NCBI GenBank assembly: GCA_964587625.1
Contig: CAZPLU010000004.1
Span: forward strand, 1 to 64,000
Origin: DAOPZJ01 sp964587625
GTDB taxonomy: Bacteria > Bacillota > Clostridia > Oscillospirales > JAKOTC01
Length of the DNA: 64,000 bases
Reading direction: 5' to 3'
The notes beneath the pieces were generated by a model that did not search any database, was not told the DNA's origin, and was given only the letters and a program-made list of their open reading frames with translations. This document shows, in pieces, positions 16,359 through 25,017 of this stretch (position 1 is the stretch's first letter; each line of letters starts with the position of its first letter). Position numbers and translations under genes: made by a program.

Positions 16359-17488
16359 ACGCGAACACCATCGGCGGCATTATTTTTTCCAATATGCACG
16401 AGAGTCATATCGGCGACCTGACCGCCAGCCGGAGCTGCGGGTCGGTTCCGTTCGGCGGGCGCTACCGGCTGATTGATTTTCCGCTCTCGAACATGGTCAA
16501 CGCCGGCATCACCGCCGTCGGCGTGATCACCAAAAGCAATTATAAATCCCTGATGGATCATCTGCGCGGCGGGCGTGACTGGGATTTGTCGCGCAAGCGC
16601 AGCGGGCTGGTGTTCATCCCGCCCTATGCGCTGGCGAATTCGGGCATGTACCGGGGCAGGGTCGAGGCGCTCATCACCGCCCGCGACTTTATCCGCCACG
16701 CGCCGGTGGACTGGTTTGTGCTCGGCGACTGCAATTTCGTCTTCAATCTGGATATCGGGGCGCTCGCGGAGAAACATATCACAAGCGGAGCGGATATCAC
16801 CTGCTGCCAAAAAAAGATGTGGCTGTCCGGCGACGGGTTGAACGACACGGTGGTTTTTGAGCTCGGAAAACCCGGCGGCGCGTATGTCCCCGTAACAGGT
16901 CTCCGATTGGACCCCAACGTCGAGGGGGAATACCACTGCGGGTTGAACACGATGTTTATGAGCAAAAAGTTTTTGCTCGATCTGATCGACAAGACCCAGG
17001 GGCGCGGTATCTGCGACTTTGAACGTGAGATTTTGCAACAAAAGGCCGTCGGTGAGCTGAAAATCGGCGCGTTCGGGATTGCCGGAACCGCAGTTCGCAT
17101 CGGCTCAATGCGCGAATATTACGCCGCGAATATGGCGCTGTTGCAAAAACGGGTGCGCGATGAATTGTTCAACAACCACCCGGTCTATACAAAAGTGCGC
17201 GACGAGATGCCCGCCAGTTACGGGCTTGCCGCCGAGGTCTCGAACACCATGGTCGCCGACGGCTGCCGGATCGAGGGGTCGGTGAGCGATTCGATTTTAT
17301 TCCGGGGCGTCACGATCGGCAAAAACGCCAAAGTCAGGGGCTGCGTTTTGATGCAGGGCTGCACCGTCGGGGAGCGTGCGGATATCACCGGCCTCGTCTG
17401 CGACAAAAACAGCGCCATCACCGACGGGCGCGTGTTGGTCGGCTGCGCGGAAAATCCGCTGTTTGTGCCGAAGAACGGGGTTGTATAA
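16355..17488 (+). CDS. glgD: glucose-1-phosphate adenylyltransferase regulatory subunit GlgD
   Basis: A 377-residue homologue of GlgC that has lost the glycine-rich nucleotide motif (residues 8-25 read IFSNMHESHIGDLTASRS) while keeping VPFGGRYRLIDFPLSNMVN and the beta-helical C-terminus. This is the pattern of GlgD, the non-catalytic partner that raises GlgC activity in Firmicutes. It overlaps glgC by four bases. Downstream is a 550-bp repeat-rich spacer before glgA. Confidence 0.95.
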   Translation: MNANTIGGIIFSNMHESHIGDLTASRSCGSVPFGGRYRLIDFPLSNMVNAGITAVGVITKSNYKSLMDHLRGGRDWDLSRKRSGLVFIPPYALANSGMYRGRVEALITARDFIRHAPVDWFVLGDCNFVFNLDIGALAEKHITSGADITCCQKKMWLSGDGLNDTVVFELGKPGGAYVPVTGLRLDPNVEGEYHCGLNTMFMSKKFLLDLIDKTQGRGICDFEREILQQKAVGELKIGAFGIAGTAVRIGSMREYYAANMALLQKRVRDELFNNHPVYTKVRDEMPASYGLAAEVSNTMVADGCRIEGSVSDSILFRGVTIGKNAKVRGCVLMQGCTVGERADITGLVCDKNSAITDGRVLVGCAENPLFVPKNGVV

Positions 17489-18038
17489 TGGAAATTGGAA
17501 ATCGGAAATTGGAAATTCGCAGACGAGGGAACGGGTTTTTACCGTAGGGGCGGCCCTATATGGCCACCCACGCGTATGAAAATTGGGTAGGGAATGGTCT
17601 CGGATCGCATCCGATGTGACCATTCCGAGCGGGCGACAGCCCGCGCGTATGGAAAATAGAAATTCGCAGACGAGGGAACGACAGCAAAATTCCCCTCCCT
17701 CGGAGGGGTGCCCGCAGGGCGGGGTGGTCAAATGGAAATTGGAAAACAGAAATTAGTAGACGAGGGAACGGGTTTTTACCGTAGGGGCGGCCCTATGTGG
17801 CCGCCCGCGCATGATAGTGGTTGGAAAATAGAAAATAGAAATTAGTAGAACGATGGGGGACGGGTGAACGGGAAATCTACACCGTAGTGGCGGCCCTATG
17901 TGGCCGCCCGTGCGTATGGAAATTGGAAAATAGTAAAACGGTGAATCTTCAATATAAAGTTCATCGGACGTACCCGCGCGGCGGGGGGATCCGCCTTTAT
18001 ACGATTGATAACCGTTATATGCGTGAAAGGAGTGCATC
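17489..18038. repeat. intergenic array of modular palindromic repeats
   Basis: This 550-base spacer carries no gene. It holds three copies of a GTAGGGGCGGCC-CTATGT-GGCCGCCC hairpin (17544-17569, 17781-17806, 17884-17909; the middle stem is perfect, the outer two carry one change each). It also holds several TTGGAAA/ATAGAAAT strings each followed by AGACGAGGGAACG-type text, and one 39-base unit (17690-17728) of the type TCCCCTCC..GGAGGGG..GGGCGGGG that recurs at 45123-45162. The last 60 bases include the glgA ribosome binding site (GAAAGGAG). The array splits glgBCD from glgA. Confidence 0.75.
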
Positions 18039-19451
18039 ATGAACATTCTCTACGCCTCCTCGGAGGTCGCTCCGTTTTCCCAGTCGGGCGGACTCGGTGA
18101 TGTGGCCGGCTCGCTGCCCAAAGAGCTGGCGAAACTGGGCGAAAAGGTCTCGGTGGTCTCGCCGCTGTACGGCACGATGAAACAGAGTTGGCGCGAACGG
18201 ATGATTTTTTTGATGAGTTTCAACGTCAAACTCGCCTGGCGCACTCAATACTGCGGGGTCTTTTTGTTGCAAAAAGACGGGGTGGATCACTATTTCATCG
18301 ACAACGAATATTACTTTAAGCGGGACAGGCCCTACGGTTATGACGACGACAGCGAGCGGTTCGCGTTTTTCTCAAAGGCCGTGATCTGCATGCTGCTGAA
18401 CCTGGAACTGCGGGTGCAGGTCATCCACGCCAACGACTGGCACACCGCCTTGATTCCGGTCTACATCAACGCCATGTACCGAGACACGCCCCTGTTTGAA
18501 CGGGTGCGCACGGCGCTGACGATCCACAATATCAATTATCAGGGGCTGTGCAATCCCTATCGCCTCGGTGATTTGTTGGGGATGGACGAGCGCATGCTGC
18601 CGATTTTGGAATTTGACGGGTATCTGAACTTTATGAAGGGCGGCGTCGTCTGCTGCGACAAGCTGACTACGGTCAGCCCGACCTATGCCGAGGAGATTCA
18701 GACGCCGCAGTTTGGATTCGGGCTGCACGGCATCATCAAAAGCAACGCGCAAAAACTCACGGGTATTGTCAACGGCATCGATTATGAATTTTATAACCCC
18801 GAGACCGATGCCGAGATCAAATCCAACTTCACCGCGGCCAATCTGCGCGGAAAGGCCTACGACAAGGCCGCGTTGCAAATCGAATTCGGGTTCGAGCCGA
18901 AGACCGAGACGCCGATTGTCGCGATGATCACGCGGCTGGTCGGGATCAAGGGGCTGAATTTGGTATGCGAGGGGTTTGACCGGATGATGGAGCGGGACGT
19001 ACAATTTGTTTTGCTCGGTTCGGGCGAACAACATTACATCGATTTCTTTGAAAAAATGAGCGTTAAATACCCGGGCAGGGTCGGCGTGTATTTCGGGTTC
19101 AACGGGTCGCTCGCGAGAAAAATCTACGCCGGATCCGATCTGTTCTTGATGCCGTCGCAGACCGAGCCGTGCGGGCTTTCGCAGATGATCGCGATGCGCT
19201 ATGCAAGCGTGCCGGTCGTCCACCCGGTCGGCGGGCTGCGCGACACCGTCACCGACTGCCGTCTCGGCAGCGGAAACGGGTTTGTCATGGATCGTTTTGA
19301 CGCGGGCGGTTTGCTGAACACCCTCGACGACGCGTTAAAGCTCTACGGCGACAAGAAGAACTGGACGCAGCTGCGAAAATACGCCGCGTCCCGCGACAAC
19401 TCGTGGGGCAAGTCGGCAAAACAGTATCAGGCGCTGTATAAAAAGATGTAA
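18039..19451 (+). CDS. glgA: glycogen synthase GlgA (GT5)
   Basis: A 470-residue GT-B glycosyltransferase extending glycogen from ADP-glucose. The N-terminal SSEVAPFSQSGGLGDV (residues 7-22) is the ADP-glucose-binding loop, HANDWHTALIP lies near residue 131, and the C-terminal lobe has MPSQTEPCGLSQMIAMRY near 370 with the catalytic Glu. The loop lysine (KxGGL in characterised enzymes) is replaced by Gln here. The ATG follows GAAAGGAG. It is separated from glgD by the repeat array but keeps the orientation and order of the operon. Confidence 0.95.
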   Translation: MNILYASSEVAPFSQSGGLGDVAGSLPKELAKLGEKVSVVSPLYGTMKQSWRERMIFLMSFNVKLAWRTQYCGVFLLQKDGVDHYFIDNEYYFKRDRPYGYDDDSERFAFFSKAVICMLLNLELRVQVIHANDWHTALIPVYINAMYRDTPLFERVRTALTIHNINYQGLCNPYRLGDLLGMDERMLPILEFDGYLNFMKGGVVCCDKLTTVSPTYAEEIQTPQFGFGLHGIIKSNAQKLTGIVNGIDYEFYNPETDAEIKSNFTAANLRGKAYDKAALQIEFGFEPKTETPIVAMITRLVGIKGLNLVCEGFDRMMERDVQFVLLGSGEQHYIDFFEKMSVKYPGRVGVYFGFNGSLARKIYAGSDLFLMPSQTEPCGLSQMIAMRYASVPVVHPVGGLRDTVTDCRLGSGNGFVMDRFDAGGLLNTLDDALKLYGDKKNWTQLRKYAASRDNSWGKSAKQYQALYKKM

Positions 19452-19517
19452 AGGCGGTTTAGCCGGTTTGTTCATGCGCAACGGGGTTGCGTTGTGCGCA
19501 AACCCAACCGGCTACAA

Positions 19518-19603
19518 TAAAAGGAGATTCCCGCCTTGCGAGATGCGCATCGCATTCGCAATCAATCATTAAAGTAAAAGGAGATTTCTGTTTTGCGAAT
19601 GCG
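19518..19603 (+). repeat. duplicated ribosome-binding-site/start segment ahead of trmB
   Basis: Two imperfect copies of an AAAAGGAGATT..TTGCGA-ATGCG segment about 28 bases long start near 19518 and 19576. The second provides the trmB Shine-Dalgarno site and TTG start. The first would start a 13-codon mini-ORF (TTG at 19536, stop before the second site). Between them TTGCGAGATGCG and CGCATTCGCAA can pair as a hairpin. Just upstream TAGCCGGTT/AACCGGCTA (about 19458-19515) forms another inverted repeat, perhaps a glgA terminator. Confidence 0.5.
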
Positions 19604-20273
19604 ACGGAAGCCCTATGCCAGACCCGAACTTGCGGCGTGGGAACATCATATTGACGCGCCGGAGCTGTGGCGCTCAAATTGGAAAGCGGTGTTTGAAAAA
19701 GAGCGGCCGCTTTGGCTGGAACTCGGGTGCGGCAAGGGCGGATTCGCCGCCCGGCTGGCGCTGCGAAACCCCAATATCAATCTGATCGCCGTCGATATCA
19801 AAAGCGAGGTGTTGGTCGTGGCAAAACGCACGATCGAGCGCCTGTTTGCCGAGGCCGGAAAACCGATTGACAATGTCAAAACCATGTCGCAGGAGATCGG
19901 GCTGATCGAGCGGATGCTCTCGCCCGAAGATTTGATTGAGCGCATTTATATCAATTTTTGCAATCCGTGGAACCGCCCGAAACATAAGAAAAAACGCCTG
20001 ACGCATACAAAACAGCTGGTCAAGTATCGGGCGTTTCTTCGGGACGGCGGGAAAATATTTTTCAAGACCGACGATGAAGAATTATTCGGGGAATCGTTGG
20101 GGTATTTGACCGAGAGCGGGTTCGAGATTATTTATTTGACGACCGATTTGGAAAACAGCGATTACAAAGGACATAACATCGAGACCGAACATGAAAAAAT
20201 GTTTGCCGCCGAGGGCAAAAAGGCGCTGTTTTTGATTGCCGTGAAATCCGGCTGCGGTCAGAGGTTGTTATGA
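19593..20273 (+). CDS. trmB: tRNA (guanine-N7-)-methyltransferase TrmB
   Basis: A 226-residue SAM-dependent enzyme making m7G46 in tRNA. The TTG at 19593 is preferred: it is 9 bases from AAAAGGAG and gives the family opening MRMRRKPYA; an ATG two codons later is the alternative. WLELGCGKGGFAARLA near residues 43-58 is the SAM site, and NFCNPWNRPKHKKKRLTH near 125-142 matches the characteristic DPWPKxRHxKRR-like motif, with Asn in place of the usual Asp. It overlaps the next gene by four bases (ATGA). Confidence 0.93.
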   Translation: MRMRRKPYARPELAAWEHHIDAPELWRSNWKAVFEKERPLWLELGCGKGGFAARLALRNPNINLIAVDIKSEVLVVAKRTIERLFAEAGKPIDNVKTMSQEIGLIERMLSPEDLIERIYINFCNPWNRPKHKKKRLTHTKQLVKYRAFLRDGGKIFFKTDDEELFGESLGYLTESGFEIIYLTTDLENSDYKGHNIETEHEKMFAAEGKKALFLIAVKSGCGQRLL

Positions 20274-20752
20274 CGGATGCTTTTGAAATTTGGGAGCGGG
20301 CCTATGCGCTGCTGGATCATCTCACGCCGATTCGGGCCGACTGCGGGCAACTGTGCAAAAAGCGGTGCTGCAAGGGCAATGACGAGGACGGCATGATTTT
20401 ATTTCCGTACGAAAAGGCGTTTTTGGACGGGCGGCGGTTCTTGACGTTTTCGCGAAAAGACGGCTTCGACACGGTGGTCTGCCGGGGGCGGTGCAGGCGG
20501 GAATGGAGGCCGATGGCCTGCCGCATCTATCCGTTTGTCCCCGTTTTGAAAGGCGGGGCGGTCGAGGTTTTGCCCGACCCGAGAGCGACCTATCTCTGCC
20601 CGCTTGTCTTGCACGGCGCGGAGTATATCGACCCCGCGTTTATTCAGGCGGTAAAAGATGCGTTTATGACATTGGCGGAAATTCCGGGATTTTCGGAATT
20701 TATGGAACGGTATGACGCGATGCTCGAGGGGTACCGAAAGTTTACACCATGA
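20270..20752 (+). CDS. YkgJ-type cysteine-cluster protein
   Basis: A 160-residue protein with cysteines arranged CGQLCKKRCCKG (residues 25-36), CRGRCRREWRPMACRIYPF (about 71-89) and a later YLCPL, the pattern of the YkgJ/UPF0153 family presumed to bind zinc or an iron-sulfur cluster. The family's function is not settled. Its start overlaps the trmB stop and its stop overlaps the dus start, so the three genes are tightly coupled, which hints at a link to tRNA modification; that is inference. Confidence 0.8.
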   Translation: MTDAFEIWERAYALLDHLTPIRADCGQLCKKRCCKGNDEDGMILFPYEKAFLDGRRFLTFSRKDGFDTVVCRGRCRREWRPMACRIYPFVPVLKGGAVEVLPDPRATYLCPLVLHGAEYIDPAFIQAVKDAFMTLAEIPGFSEFMERYDAMLEGYRKFTP

Positions 20753-21687
20753 ACAATTTTGACTTCAAAAAGATCAGAGGCGCTGCGCTGGCCCCGATGG
20801 CCGGCGCGGCCGATTCCGCGTTTCGCGAGGTCTGCGCGGACTGGGGCGCGGTGTTCACCGTGACCGAAATGGTCAGCGCCAAGGCGCTGTGCTTTCAGGA
20901 CAAAAAGAGCCGCGAATTGATGCGGTTCACCGAAAATGAGCGACCCTGCGGGATTCAGCTTTTTGGCAGCGAACCCGGGATTATGGCGAAGGCGGCGAAG
21001 ATTGCTGCGCAGTATCAGCCGGATTTTATCGATATCAACATGGGGTGTCCCGTGCCGAAGGTGGCGGGGAACGGCTGCGGCTCGGCGTTGATGAGAAACC
21101 CCGGACTGGCGGGGGAGATGGTCAGAGCGGTGGCAACGGCGGTCGATTTGCCGGTCAGCGTGAAAATCCGCAAGGGCTGGGATAACGACAATTTGAACGC
21201 GGTCGAGATCGCTTTGATCGCGCAGGAAAACGGCGCGGCGGCGGTGGCCGTACACGGCCGGACAAAGGCGCAAGGGTATGGCGGAGAGGCCGACAAAGAG
21301 ATCATTCGGCAGGTGCGCGAGGCGCTGTCCATCCCCGTGATTGCGAACGGCGGCATTATGAAGGCGCAAGATGCCGAAGAAATGAAAAATTCCACCGGGT
21401 GCGAATTGATCATGGTGGCGAGGGGCGCTTTGGGGAATCCGTTTATTTTCGCGGAAATCGCCTCGGGCAGACCCGAACCGACCGTTCAAGAGCGCATGGA
21501 GACGATGATTCGGCAATGTGAACTGACCTGTGAACGCCGGGGTGAAAAGCACGGGATTTTGGATTGCCGCAAGCATGCGGCGTGGTATATTAAAAGTGTG
21601 CAGGGCGCGGCGGCGTTTCGCAAGCGCGCCGTTGTGGCGAAAAACTTGGAGGAAATCAGGGCGTTGGCGCGGGAAATTATCGGGTAG
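20749..21687 (+). CDS. tRNA-dihydrouridine synthase (Dus family)
   Basis: A 312-residue FMN-dependent enzyme reducing uridine to dihydrouridine in tRNA D or variable loops. The opening LAPMAGAADSAFREVC, the DINMGCPVPKVAGNGCGSALM segment with the catalytic Cys near residue 101, VSVKIRKGWD near 140, AVHGRTKAQGYGG near 167 and VIANGGIM near 200 are all typical. The C-terminal helical RNA-binding region is present. It ends the trmB-ykgJ-dus group; a short spacer to mgtE (21688-21784) contains repeat-like text and no gene. Confidence 0.93.
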   Translation: MNNFDFKKIRGAALAPMAGAADSAFREVCADWGAVFTVTEMVSAKALCFQDKKSRELMRFTENERPCGIQLFGSEPGIMAKAAKIAAQYQPDFIDINMGCPVPKVAGNGCGSALMRNPGLAGEMVRAVATAVDLPVSVKIRKGWDNDNLNAVEIALIAQENGAAAVAVHGRTKAQGYGGEADKEIIRQVREALSIPVIANGGIMKAQDAEEMKNSTGCELIMVARGALGNPFIFAEIASGRPEPTVQERMETMIRQCELTCERRGEKHGILDCRKHAAWYIKSVQGAAAFRKRAVVAKNLEEIRALAREIIG

Positions 21688-21784
21688 GCGCGCATGGATG
21701 AACGCGCCCCTGCAGCATGATACGGAGCGGCCATATCGGATTGCGATCCGAGGCCATCAAGTTACCCGTTCCCCCGTCTGCCCT

Positions 21785-23134
21785 CTACAAGGCGAGGTTC
21801 ATCACGGACGTCGCGATGGAAAAATAGATCAATACCGCGCCCGCATCGACGATGGTGGTCATCAGCGGGGCGGCCATCAACGCGGGGTCAATTTTGAGTT
21901 TCTGCGCCGCCATCGGCAGACAGCAGCCGAGGATCTTTGCGATCAAAACCGCCGATATCAGCGCAAGTCCCGTGACCAGCGCGAGTTGGAATTTGATCGG
22001 GTCGTTGGGGTAAGTGATTAAAACGCGCCCCGTATTGACGACGGCGAGCACGACGCCCACCATCAACGCCACGCCGACTTCTTTGAACAGCACCTTGAAA
22101 AAGTCGCGGGCTTTGATCTCCCCGAGCGCAAGACCGCGGATGATGATGGTCGAGGACTGCGAACCGCAATTTCCGCCGGTGTCCATCAGCATCGGCAAGA
22201 AGGCGATCAGCAGCGGAATGGCCGTGAAGGTCGCCTCGTATTTGGTGATGATCGCTCCCGTGATCGTGGCGGAGACCATTAAAATCAACAGCCAGACAAT
22301 GCGGTTTTTAGCGTGCTTAAAAGCGGTGGTTTTGAGATAAGTGTCATAGGTCGGCTTGATGGCGGACATCTTCATGATGTCCTCGGTGTTCTCCTCGCGC
22401 AGGACGTCCATGGCGTCGTCGACCGTGATGATGCCGACCAGCCGCTGCTCCTGATCGACGACCGGAACGGCCAATAAATCGTATTTTTCGAACAGGCGCG
22501 CCGCGATTTCTTTGTCTTCAAGGGTGTCGACAAAGATGACGTTGGTCGCCATGATGTCGTTGATGACGCTCTCCGGTTGGGCGAGCAACAAGTCCTTGAC
22601 CGTGACAACGCCGACCAGTTTGCGGCCGGCATCGGTGACATAACAGGTGTAGATGGTCTCTTTATCGGGGCCGATTTTGCGGATGCGCGAAAACGCGTCG
22701 CGCACGGACATATCCTTTTTGAGATAGACATATTCGGTCGTCATGATGCTGCCCGCGCTGTCGCCCGGGTATTTGAGCAGTTCGTTGATGGTCTTTCGGT
22801 CTTCGGGGTTCGAGTTTTTTAAAATGCGCGCGACGACGTTGGACGGCATCTCTTCGATGATGTCGACCGTGTCGTCCATATACATCTCGTCCAGCACCTC
22901 GCGCAGTTCCCTGTCGGAAAAAGTGGTGATGAGGACTTCTTGCAAATCCGCGTCCATGCACACAAAGGTCTCCGCCGCAAGTTCCTTGGGCAGAATCCGA
23001 AACAGGACGGGCAGATAGTCCTCGGGGAATTCGGCGAATAAAATCGCGAGATCCGCGGGGTTCATCTGTTTTAAAATTCGACAGAGCTGGGGGAACTTTT
23101 TCTCCTCCAGCAGGGTCAGGGTTTCGTGGTTCAT
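21785..23134 (-). CDS. mgtE: magnesium transporter MgtE
   Basis: A 449-residue protein from the ATG at 23134, after GGAGG. Residues 1-120 form the cytoplasmic N-domain (helical, MgtE_N), about 130-255 hold two CBS domains (VTDAGRKLVGVVTVKDLL and VVDQEQRLVGIITVDDAM), and five membrane helices fill the C-terminal part, including PMLMDTGGNCGSQSSTIIIR near residue 335, the conserved pore region. MgtE is a Mg2+-gated inner-membrane channel. A 265-base leader and a consensus promoter precede it. Confidence 0.96.
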   Translation of the reverse strand: MNHETLTLLEEKKFPQLCRILKQMNPADLAILFAEFPEDYLPVLFRILPKELAAETFVCMDADLQEVLITTFSDRELREVLDEMYMDDTVDIIEEMPSNVVARILKNSNPEDRKTINELLKYPGDSAGSIMTTEYVYLKKDMSVRDAFSRIRKIGPDKETIYTCYVTDAGRKLVGVVTVKDLLLAQPESVINDIMATNVIFVDTLEDKEIAARLFEKYDLLAVPVVDQEQRLVGIITVDDAMDVLREENTEDIMKMSAIKPTYDTYLKTTAFKHAKNRIVWLLILMVSATITGAIITKYEATFTAIPLLIAFLPMLMDTGGNCGSQSSTIIIRGLALGEIKARDFFKVLFKEVGVALMVGVVLAVVNTGRVLITYPNDPIKFQLALVTGLALISAVLIAKILGCCLPMAAQKLKIDPALMAAPLMTTIVDAGAVLIYFSIATSVMNLAL

Positions 23135-23399
23135 CGGTGTGTTCCTCCTTTTGATTGATTTCGCAAAAGGGAAACAGCACACGCCGGGTTCGCGGCACGC
23201 TGATCATCTTAACGTGCGGGCGGCCTCTATGACAATGGTGAAAAAGCGCACAACGGTATCGGAGTGCTGTCGTTCGCTTTTCGGCTTGTCCGTGTACTGT
23301 GACTGCTTCCGCTGGACGCGTCCACGCTTTTTCAACTCCTCGTGTTTAAAAATTGAACAAAATCGGCGGGCTTCCAGCTCCGCCGAAGGATTCGGTTCA
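23135..23399 (-). ncRNA. long 5' leader of mgtE, candidate regulatory RNA
   Basis: From the predicted start (about 23399) to the mgtE ATG the transcript has about 265 untranslated bases. Its first part folds into a hairpin, TCGGCGG/CCGCCGA (23363-23386), followed by TTTTG, a short terminator-like feature. A basic 43-codon frame (TTG start, ending near 23204) follows but has poor start signals. I do not see the conserved M-box core in it, so if it is a Mg2+ sensor it is not an obvious known one. The wider stretch 23135-23495 has no other gene. Confidence 0.4.
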
Positions 23400-23405
23400 T
23401 ATGCT

Positions 23406-23434
23406 ATTATATGCAATTATTTAAAAAATGTCAA
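23406..23434 (-). promoter_or_regulatory. consensus sigma-A promoter for mgtE
   Basis: On the minus strand TTGACA (23429-23434) and TATAAT (23406-23411) are both perfect and are separated by exactly 17 AT-rich bases. This is the best promoter in the window. Strong constitutive initiation together with a long leader suggests control after initiation. Confidence 0.9.
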
Positions 23435-23495
23435 GTCAGGATCCGGGCGGTAAATTTCAAAAGGACGGACGATAAACCGGTTTCGGAGAGAGGGG

Positions 23496-24272
23496 TCATT
23501 CGTATGCGGCGCGCTTTTCGATCAGGCCGAAAATCAGCTTGTCGACGACGACGCTGATGAATACGATCACAAGCATGACCGCGGCGACTTCGTTGATTCC
23601 GCCCATTTCACGCGCCTGAGACAGCATCAGGCCGATGCCTTTTGAGGAGACCATCATCTCGCCGGTCATCAGTGCGCGCCAGGCAAACGACCAGCCCTGT
23701 TTGAGCGCGCCGACAAGCGCCGGGACGCCGGCGGGCAAGATGACCTTGGTATAGAGCGCAACGCCCTTTGCGCCCATCGTTTTCGCGGCGCGGATATACA
23801 GCGGGTTGATGCCGCGGATGCCGGTCTCGACCGCGATGCAGATGCTGAACGCCGAGCCGACGACCACAATAAAAATCGTCGCGCCCTCGGCGAGGCCGTA
23901 CCACAAAACCGCAAAGGGCACCCAACAGATGGATGGCAGGGTTTGGATGCCCAGCACGATCGGCCGCAACAGCTCCGAGAGCGTCTTGAATCGAGCCAGC
24001 AGCAAACCGGAAAAAAGTCCGATCAAAACCGAGATGCCGTAGCCGACGCCGATGCGGCGCAGGGTCTGTCCGACGCCGACGAGCAGGGTCCCGTTTTGTA
24101 TCAATTTGATAAAGGACTTGACAACACCGAGCGGCGACGGAAAGACATAGGGTTTCCAGACCGCCGCCCTTTCGACAAGTATGAAATAAACCAGCTGCCA
24201 AAGGGCGATCAGCAGCGCAAACAAGAGCAGACCTTTGAGCGCTCTATGCAGGAATTTGCTTTTAATGCTCAT
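23496..24272 (-). CDS. ABC transporter permease, SsuC/TauC type
   Basis: A 258-residue inner-membrane protein starting at the ATG at 24272, overlapping the ATPase gene by 11 bases. It has about six hydrophobic segments and the BPD_transp_1 EAA region GIRGINPLYIRAAKTMGAKG near residue 150. The GVPALVGALKQGWSFAWRALMTGEMM segment (cut here: GVPALVGALKQGWSFAW) is typical of the nitrate/sulfonate/taurine permease group. It forms a transporter with the two upstream genes. Substrate not determinable. Confidence 0.9.
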   Translation of the reverse strand: MSIKSKFLHRALKGLLLFALLIALWQLVYFILVERAAVWKPYVFPSPLGVVKSFIKLIQNGTLLVGVGQTLRRIGVGYGISVLIGLFSGLLLARFKTLSELLRPIVLGIQTLPSICWVPFAVLWYGLAEGATIFIVVVGSAFSICIAVETGIRGINPLYIRAAKTMGAKGVALYTKVILPAGVPALVGALKQGWSFAWRALMTGEMMVSSKGIGLMLSQAREMGGINEVAAVMLVIVFISVVVDKLIFGLIEKRAAYE

Positions 24273-25017
24273 AGCGCTCAACCTCCACCCTGAGATCGGC
24301 CAAAATGTCGTGGCGCAGTTTGACAAATTCGGGCGCGTCGATGTGGCGCGGGCGCGGGAAATCAATTGTAAAGACGCTCTTGATCACGCCGGGGTTTGCG
24401 CTCATCATCACGACGCGGTCGCCGAAAAACAACGCCTCCTCGACGCTGTGGGTGACATAGACGACGGTGCGTTTTTCGGAGAGCCAGAGGCGTTCGAGTT
24501 CGTCGCGCAAGATGTTTTTGGTCTGTTTGTCAAGCGCGGCGAACGGCTCGTCCATTAAAATTGCTTTGGAGTCGAGCGCCAGCGCCCTTGCGATGGCGAC
24601 GCGCTGCTTCATGCCGCCCGAGAGCTGGCTGACTTTATAATCGCGGCAGGAGGCCAGATTGACTTTTTTTAAATAGGACATCGCCCGTTCCTCGGCCTCT
24701 TTGTCGGAAATCTTTGCGATTTTCAGGCCGAATTTGACGTTGTCGGCGACCGAGAGCCACGGGAACAGGGCCGATTCCTGAAAGATCATCACGCGGTCGG
24801 GGCCGGGGCCCGTGATCAGCTCGCCGCCGAATCGGACGCCGCCCGCGGTCGGTTTGTCGAGACCCGCGATGATGTTCAAAAGGGTGGATTTGCCGCAGCC
24901 CGACGGGCCCAGCAGACACAAAAATTCGCCCTCCGCGATCTCCAGGTTGATGTCTTTCAAGACCTCTTTGTCGGGGTTTCGAAAGACCTTGGAGACGGCT
25001 TCGACGGTGATGTTCAT
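24262..25017 (-). CDS. ABC transporter ATP-binding protein, SsuB/TauB type
   Basis: A 251-residue ATPase with Walker A GPSGCGKST (residues 39-47), Q-loop FQES, signature LSGGMKQR near 130, Walker B AILMDEP near 156 and the H-loop histidine in YVTHSVEEAL near 190. It belongs to the nitrate/sulfonate/bicarbonate group. Its ATG overlaps the stop of the binding-protein gene (ATGA), and its end overlaps the permease gene, a tight three-gene operon. Confidence 0.93.
   Translation of the reverse strand: MNITVEAVSKVFRNPDKEVLKDINLEIAEGEFLCLLGPSGCGKSTLLNIIAGLDKPTAGGVRFGGELITGPGPDRVMIFQESALFPWLSVADNVKFGLKIAKISDKEAEERAMSYLKKVNLASCRDYKVSQLSGGMKQRVAIARALALDSKAILMDEPFAALDKQTKNILRDELERLWLSEKRTVVYVTHSVEEALFFGDRVVMMSANPGVIKSVFTIDFPRPRHIDAPEFVKLRHDILADLRVEVERYEH

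Noticed and set aside
17489..18038. Repeated hairpins between glgD and glgA considered as a CRISPR array
   Set aside because: Copies are too few, unequally spaced, and each is itself a palindrome with variable neighbours; no cas genes are present.
23204..23416. A 70-codon minus-strand frame in the mgtE leader
   Set aside because: Its start codon lies inside the predicted promoter -10 region, so it could not be translated whole from that transcript. A shorter 43-codon part has no proper ribosome binding site spacing. Kept only as a leader-peptide possibility.
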